Shown here: positions 6,296 to 8,173 of the stretch, piece after piece
Numbering within the stretch: the stretch's first letter is position 1
Layout of the letters: each line of letters begins with the position of its first letter
Source: Candidatus Stahliibacteriota bacterium
Lineage (GTDB): Bacteria > Hydrothermota > Tepidihabitantia > B3-TA06
DNA length: 8,173 nucleotides
NCBI GenBank assembly: GCA_030670165.1
Contig: DAOVCF010000088.1
Coordinates: forward strand, 1-8,173
Direction: 5' to 3'
Notes under the pieces: generated by a model
The model's database searches: none
Seen by the model: only the letters and a program-made list of their open reading frames with translations
Told to the model about the DNA's origin: nothing
Position numbers and translations under genes: made by a program

Positions 6296-6323
6296 ATTAT
6301 AGTCAATTTTGATTCCTTGTCAA
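6296..6323 (-). promoter_or_regulatory. Consensus promoter of the NYN gene
   Basis: On the minus strand, TTGACA (plus-strand 6318-6323) and TATAAT (6296-6301) are 16 bp apart. The start near 6289 leaves a leader of about 66 nt. Confidence 0.78.
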
Positions 6324-6400
6324 GCGCTGGACACCACCTTTTTTATAGTACGCATAAATCCATTCTAAGCAATCTTTACCTTGCTGTCAATGCTTCATCC

Positions 6401-6417
6401 TTCCGTGACAACAGGCA
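6401..6417 (+). repeat. 17-bp direct repeat, right copy
   Basis: This matches 5509-5525 at 16 of 17 positions. The single difference changes the -35-like TTGACA of the left copy to GTGACA. Confidence 0.5.
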
Positions 6418-6432
6418 AACCTTATATATCAT
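6405..6432 (+). promoter_or_regulatory. Probable promoter of the methyltransferase remnant
   Basis: GTGACA (6405-6410), 16-bp spacer, TATCAT (6427-6432), each one base from consensus. The predicted start (6438-6440) coincides with the ATG at 6438. No Shine-Dalgarno is visible, so the original mRNA may have been leaderless. Confidence 0.4.
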
Positions 6433-6437
6433 TACTT

Positions 6438-6764
6438 ATGGATCAGGAGCCGCACAACCAGCTGTATTTTGGGGATAATCTGGAGGTCTTGAGGGAGAAT
6501 ATCGCCTCGGAGTCGGTGGATTTAGTGTACCTTTAGCCGCCCAGCGACCGTTTCGACATCGCATCCGAGGCCGCGTCCGCCGGGTTTTACCGCTCAGAGA
6601 TAATGGGCAAGGACTACCCCTGGGTGCAGGTGCTTACCATCAAAGGACTTCTGGAGGGCACCGAGCGGCTGCAGATTCCGCAGATTGCACCTGACGACGT
6701 AACCTTCAAGCGTGCGGAGCGAATCGAAAAGGATAAGGACAAGCAATGCAAGCTGGAAGTTTAA
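6438..6764 (+). pseudogene. DNA (adenine) methyltransferase remnant with internal deletion and stop
   Basis: Translation from ATG 6438 gives HNQLYFGDNLEVLRENI then SVDLVYL, the standard N-terminus of site-specific DNA-methyltransferases, ending where the catalytic DPPF motif should follow. Instead there is TAG (6534-6536) and then, in the same frame, PPSDRF, EAASAGFYRSEIMGKDYP, VQVLTIKGLLEGTERL and a Lys-rich end at TAA 6762-6764. That second part resembles the C-terminus of the same family (EAAxAGFY, GKDYPxxQILTIEELLxG). Only about 108 codons remain of a gene usually several hundred long, so the SAM-binding and target-recognition core is gone. The surviving PP after the stop suggests that recombination joined a DPPF-encoding site to a similar LEPP-encoding site. 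No partner restriction gene is present. Confidence 0.82.
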
Positions 6765-6797
6765 ATGCCCCTCCCTTGACGGGAGGGGATTAAGGGA
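6765..6797 (+). repeat. Stop-adjacent hairpin, copy C
   Basis: ATGCCCC starts immediately after the TAA of the methyltransferase remnant. CCCCTCCC (6768-6775) and GGGAGGGG (6781-6788) form a perfect 8-bp stem with a TTGAC loop, followed by ATTAAGGGAAGGGTGA. The form is that of dispersed palindromic repeats rather than a terminator, as there is no T-tract. The remainder up to the lexA promoter (6798-6888) holds nothing I can identify. Confidence 0.6.
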
Positions 6798-6888
6798 AGG
6801 GTGACACCCCCACCTAAATCCTTCGCCAGACGATGGCACCTCTGTAAGAAACGCATGCCTGAGTCGCACACGATTAGACCCCAGTGGG

Positions 6889-6921
6889 TTGACAAAGGAA
6901 ATTGGTCGTTTATAATATAAA
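6889..6921 (+). promoter_or_regulatory. lexA promoter with overlapping inverted repeat (candidate operator)
   Basis: TTGACA (6889-6894), 16-bp spacer, TATAAT (6911-6916). The predicted start (about 6923) leaves only a 14-nt leader, which includes the AAGGAG ribosome binding site (6925-6930). A perfect 13-bp inverted repeat, TTTATA-A-TATAAA (6909-6921), covers the -10 region. It is a plausible autoregulatory LexA site, but AT-rich -10 regions can be symmetrical by chance. Confidence 0.6.
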
Positions 6922-6936
6922 TATAAGGAGTGAAGA

Positions 6937-7500
6937 TTGAGACTGCCAAACCCAAAGATGAGAATATACGAGTTTGTGAGGGGGTTTGTGAGCGAGTATG
7001 GCTATCCGCCTTCTATCCGCGAGATTGCCAAGGGACTGGGTTATAAGAGCACCAAGGCCATCAAGGTTCACCTGGACGGCTTAGCGGCACAGGGACTCAT
7101 TAAGCGCAAACTGGGTCACGCTCGCGCGATCCAGATAGAGCCGTGGGGTATCCCGATAGTGGGTCGTGTTCCTGCCGGCATCCCCAATCTTGCAGTAAAG
7201 GACGTAGAGGAGATCTTCACCGCTACCCGGTGGCGCCGCTCGTTCATGCTGCGGGTCAAGGGCGACTCGATGATCGACGCCGGTATCACGGAGGGCGATC
7301 TGGCGGTGGTTGATCCAAACCAGGTGCCGCGGCCCGGGGACATAGTAGTAGCAAGGTTTGCAGACGAGGCCACTGTCAAACGACTGGTGATGCACGGCGA
7401 CGCCTACGCCTTAAAACCCGAAAACCCAGCCTACGAGCTGATAACCGGACCCTTCAAGATCGTGGGCAAGGTCCTGGGGATCATAAGAGAATACGTATAA
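6937..7500 (+). CDS. lexA: LexA-family SOS repressor
   Basis: This 187-residue protein has the two-domain layout of LexA. The N-terminal winged helix-turn-helix covers about residues 8-60 (YGYPPSIREIAKGLGY, then AIKVHLDGLAAQGLIKRK). The C-terminal S24 peptidase domain has the self-cleavage site VPA-GIP (Ala80-Gly81), the nucleophile Ser111 in VKGDSM, and the general-base Lys148 in ATVKRL. In the SOS response RecA filaments stimulate autocleavage and derepress DNA repair genes. Start: TTG at 6937, chosen because AAGGAG (6925-6930) lies 6 nt upstream; the in-frame ATG at 6958 has no such site and would trim the first helix. The usual TKRQ near the start is replaced by LPNPKMR. Other S24-type repressors are possible, but length and motif order favour LexA. 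Confidence 0.92.
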   Translation: MRLPNPKMRIYEFVRGFVSEYGYPPSIREIAKGLGYKSTKAIKVHLDGLAAQGLIKRKLGHARAIQIEPWGIPIVGRVPAGIPNLAVKDVEEIFTATRWRRSFMLRVKGDSMIDAGITEGDLAVVDPNQVPRPGDIVVARFADEATVKRLVMHGDAYALKPENPAYELITGPFKIVGKVLGIIREYV

Positions 7501-7702
7501 TCAATGCTCCTTTTGTCCCAGAAGGGATAAAAGATCGCAGCGCATCCTTGCAAAAACCTTTGCCGCGTTCTGCGCCCATCGTGAACCTCAGCAAAGCGGT
7601 GGGATCCATCCGGTTGATTCGCACGTAGCCCACGGGTTGGTCTGCATCCTTCAAGGCGATGATGAGATAGACCTCTTGACCCTCACAGAAGACGTGAGAC
7701 AT
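7481..7702 (-). pseudogene. Shortened GNAT-family N-acetyltransferase fragment
   Basis: The 73-residue frame contains VYLIIALKDADQPVGYVRI and LRFTMGAERGKGFCKDALRSF. These resemble the central strands and the acetyl-CoA-binding motif A (RxGxG/A-type loop, here RGKGF, then a helix) of GNAT enzymes of the RimJ/RimL kind. Such enzymes are usually 150-190 residues. The N-terminal third and everything after the motif A helix are missing. An in-frame stop lies 11 codons upstream of the ATG, and the frame ends in unrelated residues as it enters the hairpin at 7510-7533, overlapping the last 20 bases of convergent lexA. No strong ribosome binding site is visible. I read it as a decayed gene; a very small active protein is unlikely. 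Confidence 0.5.
7504..7540 (+). repeat. Stop-adjacent hairpin, copy D
   Basis: ATGCTCC starts 4 nt after the lexA stop. CTTTTGTCCC (7510-7519) and GGGATAAAAG (7524-7533) form a 10-bp stem with one G-U pair and an AGAA loop, followed by ATCGCAG. The G-U pair exists only in the plus-strand RNA (A-C on the other strand), so it is better adapted to the lexA transcript. There is no T-tract. Confidence 0.5.
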
Positions 7703-7719
7703 ATAACCCTGTTGTGGAT

Positions 7720-8154
7720 TTAATCTAGTTCATAGTAATAGGGCAGCTCAATCACATTCTTCCAGGCGTTCATGGCTTCAACGTGATCGAAAGCCGGAAC
7801 TAACGCTGCGTCGAAGGCACTAACTTTGCCTTTCTCTAATATACCTTGGGTTGCAAGGTTGCGCTCATCGGCATCGGCGTTATCCCAAACGTATTTGAGA
7901 TAACTGAAGACGACCTGACTCCTGCAAAGAAACTGTTTTGCCTCAAGCGGGTAGTTGGTGAACCCTTTAACGATTTGCTCGGCATGGGAGTTGCGCTGGG
8001 TCACTGAAGGCTGCGTCTTTTTGCCGGTAGAAAGAGCAATCAGGAAGGCGGCGTAATCCAGATAGCTCTCTACATCTTTGTCGGTAAGGGCCAGTTTGTT
8101 TGTTTCCTCGAAGGCAAGCACTTTGAGGTAACGATAAACCGCACCGCTGTCCAT
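7720..8154 (-). CDS. Protein of unknown function, 144 residues
   Basis: I do not recognise this protein. It begins MDSGAVYRYLKVLAFEET and ends ELPYYYELD. It is predicted soluble and mostly helical, with no signal peptide or membrane segment and a single Cys. The ATG at 8154 is the only usable start: an in-frame TAA lies six codons upstream (8170-8172) and no clear ribosome binding site separates them. The product could therefore be the tail of a longer gene broken by a frameshift near the window edge. The GNAT-like fragment follows 17 nt downstream on the same strand in another frame, perhaps from the same transcript. The frame is long and composition is normal, so it is probably coding. Confidence 0.6.
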   Translation of the reverse strand: MDSGAVYRYLKVLAFEETNKLALTDKDVESYLDYAAFLIALSTGKKTQPSVTQRNSHAEQIVKGFTNYPLEAKQFLCRSQVVFSYLKYVWDNADADERNLATQGILEKGKVSAFDAALVPAFDHVEAMNAWKNVIELPYYYELD

Positions 8155-8173
8155 TCGCCAAGTTTTTCCTTAA

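Overview
The window reads as a stretch of bacterial chromosome of moderately high GC, probably from an uncultivated lineage near the FCB (Fibrobacteres-Chlorobi-Bacteroidetes) assemblage. The main pointer is a secreted protein ending in a FlgD-like/type-A sorting domain (PNPF, IYDATGR, WDGRD, GVYFYR), which is common in FCB and candidate phyla such as WOR-3, TA06 and Cloacimonetes. The promoters, however, are near-perfect TTGACA/TATAAT, unlike Bacteroidota. The assignment is an inference; no rRNA or marker gene is present to test it.

Layout. 1-287: the 3' end of a cysteine synthase gene. 288-604: a repeat-rich intergenic region with a stop-adjacent hairpin, a 20-bp perfect palindrome flanked by 8-bp direct repeats, a G-run-rich degenerate tandem repeat, and a promoter. 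605-2179: a secreted protein, followed by hairpins and a good intrinsic terminator. 2394-5131: the minus-strand operon tldD-tldE (ATGA overlap), with a consensus promoter and a leader that can fold as a three-way junction.

5290-6936 is an accessory-looking interval between the tldDE operon and lexA. It holds a compact promoter-hairpins-terminator unit that looks like a small RNA gene of about 105 nt. Next is a lower-GC NYN-domain (PIN-like RNase) gene with its own promoter and leader hairpin. Last is the wreck of a DNA methyltransferase gene, whose first ~32 codons are joined in frame to its last ~75. A 17-bp direct repeat with one mismatch lies on either side of the NYN gene, and its right copy sits at the likely -35 of the methyltransferase. 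This suggests that the NYN cassette was inserted into that promoter.

6937-7500: a LexA-family repressor with all autocleavage residues, starting at TTG. 7481-8154 (minus strand): a shortened GNAT-like fragment and an unrecognised 144-residue protein.

Across the window, all four plus-strand reading frames are followed within 0-4 nt of the stop codon by a hairpin whose 5' edge begins ATGCYCC. This looks like a gene-end repeat family. No CRISPR array, tRNA, rRNA or transposase was seen. The most interesting candidates are the orphan small RNA, the NYN cassette with its flanking repeats, and the gene-end hairpins; none is proven by sequence reading alone.
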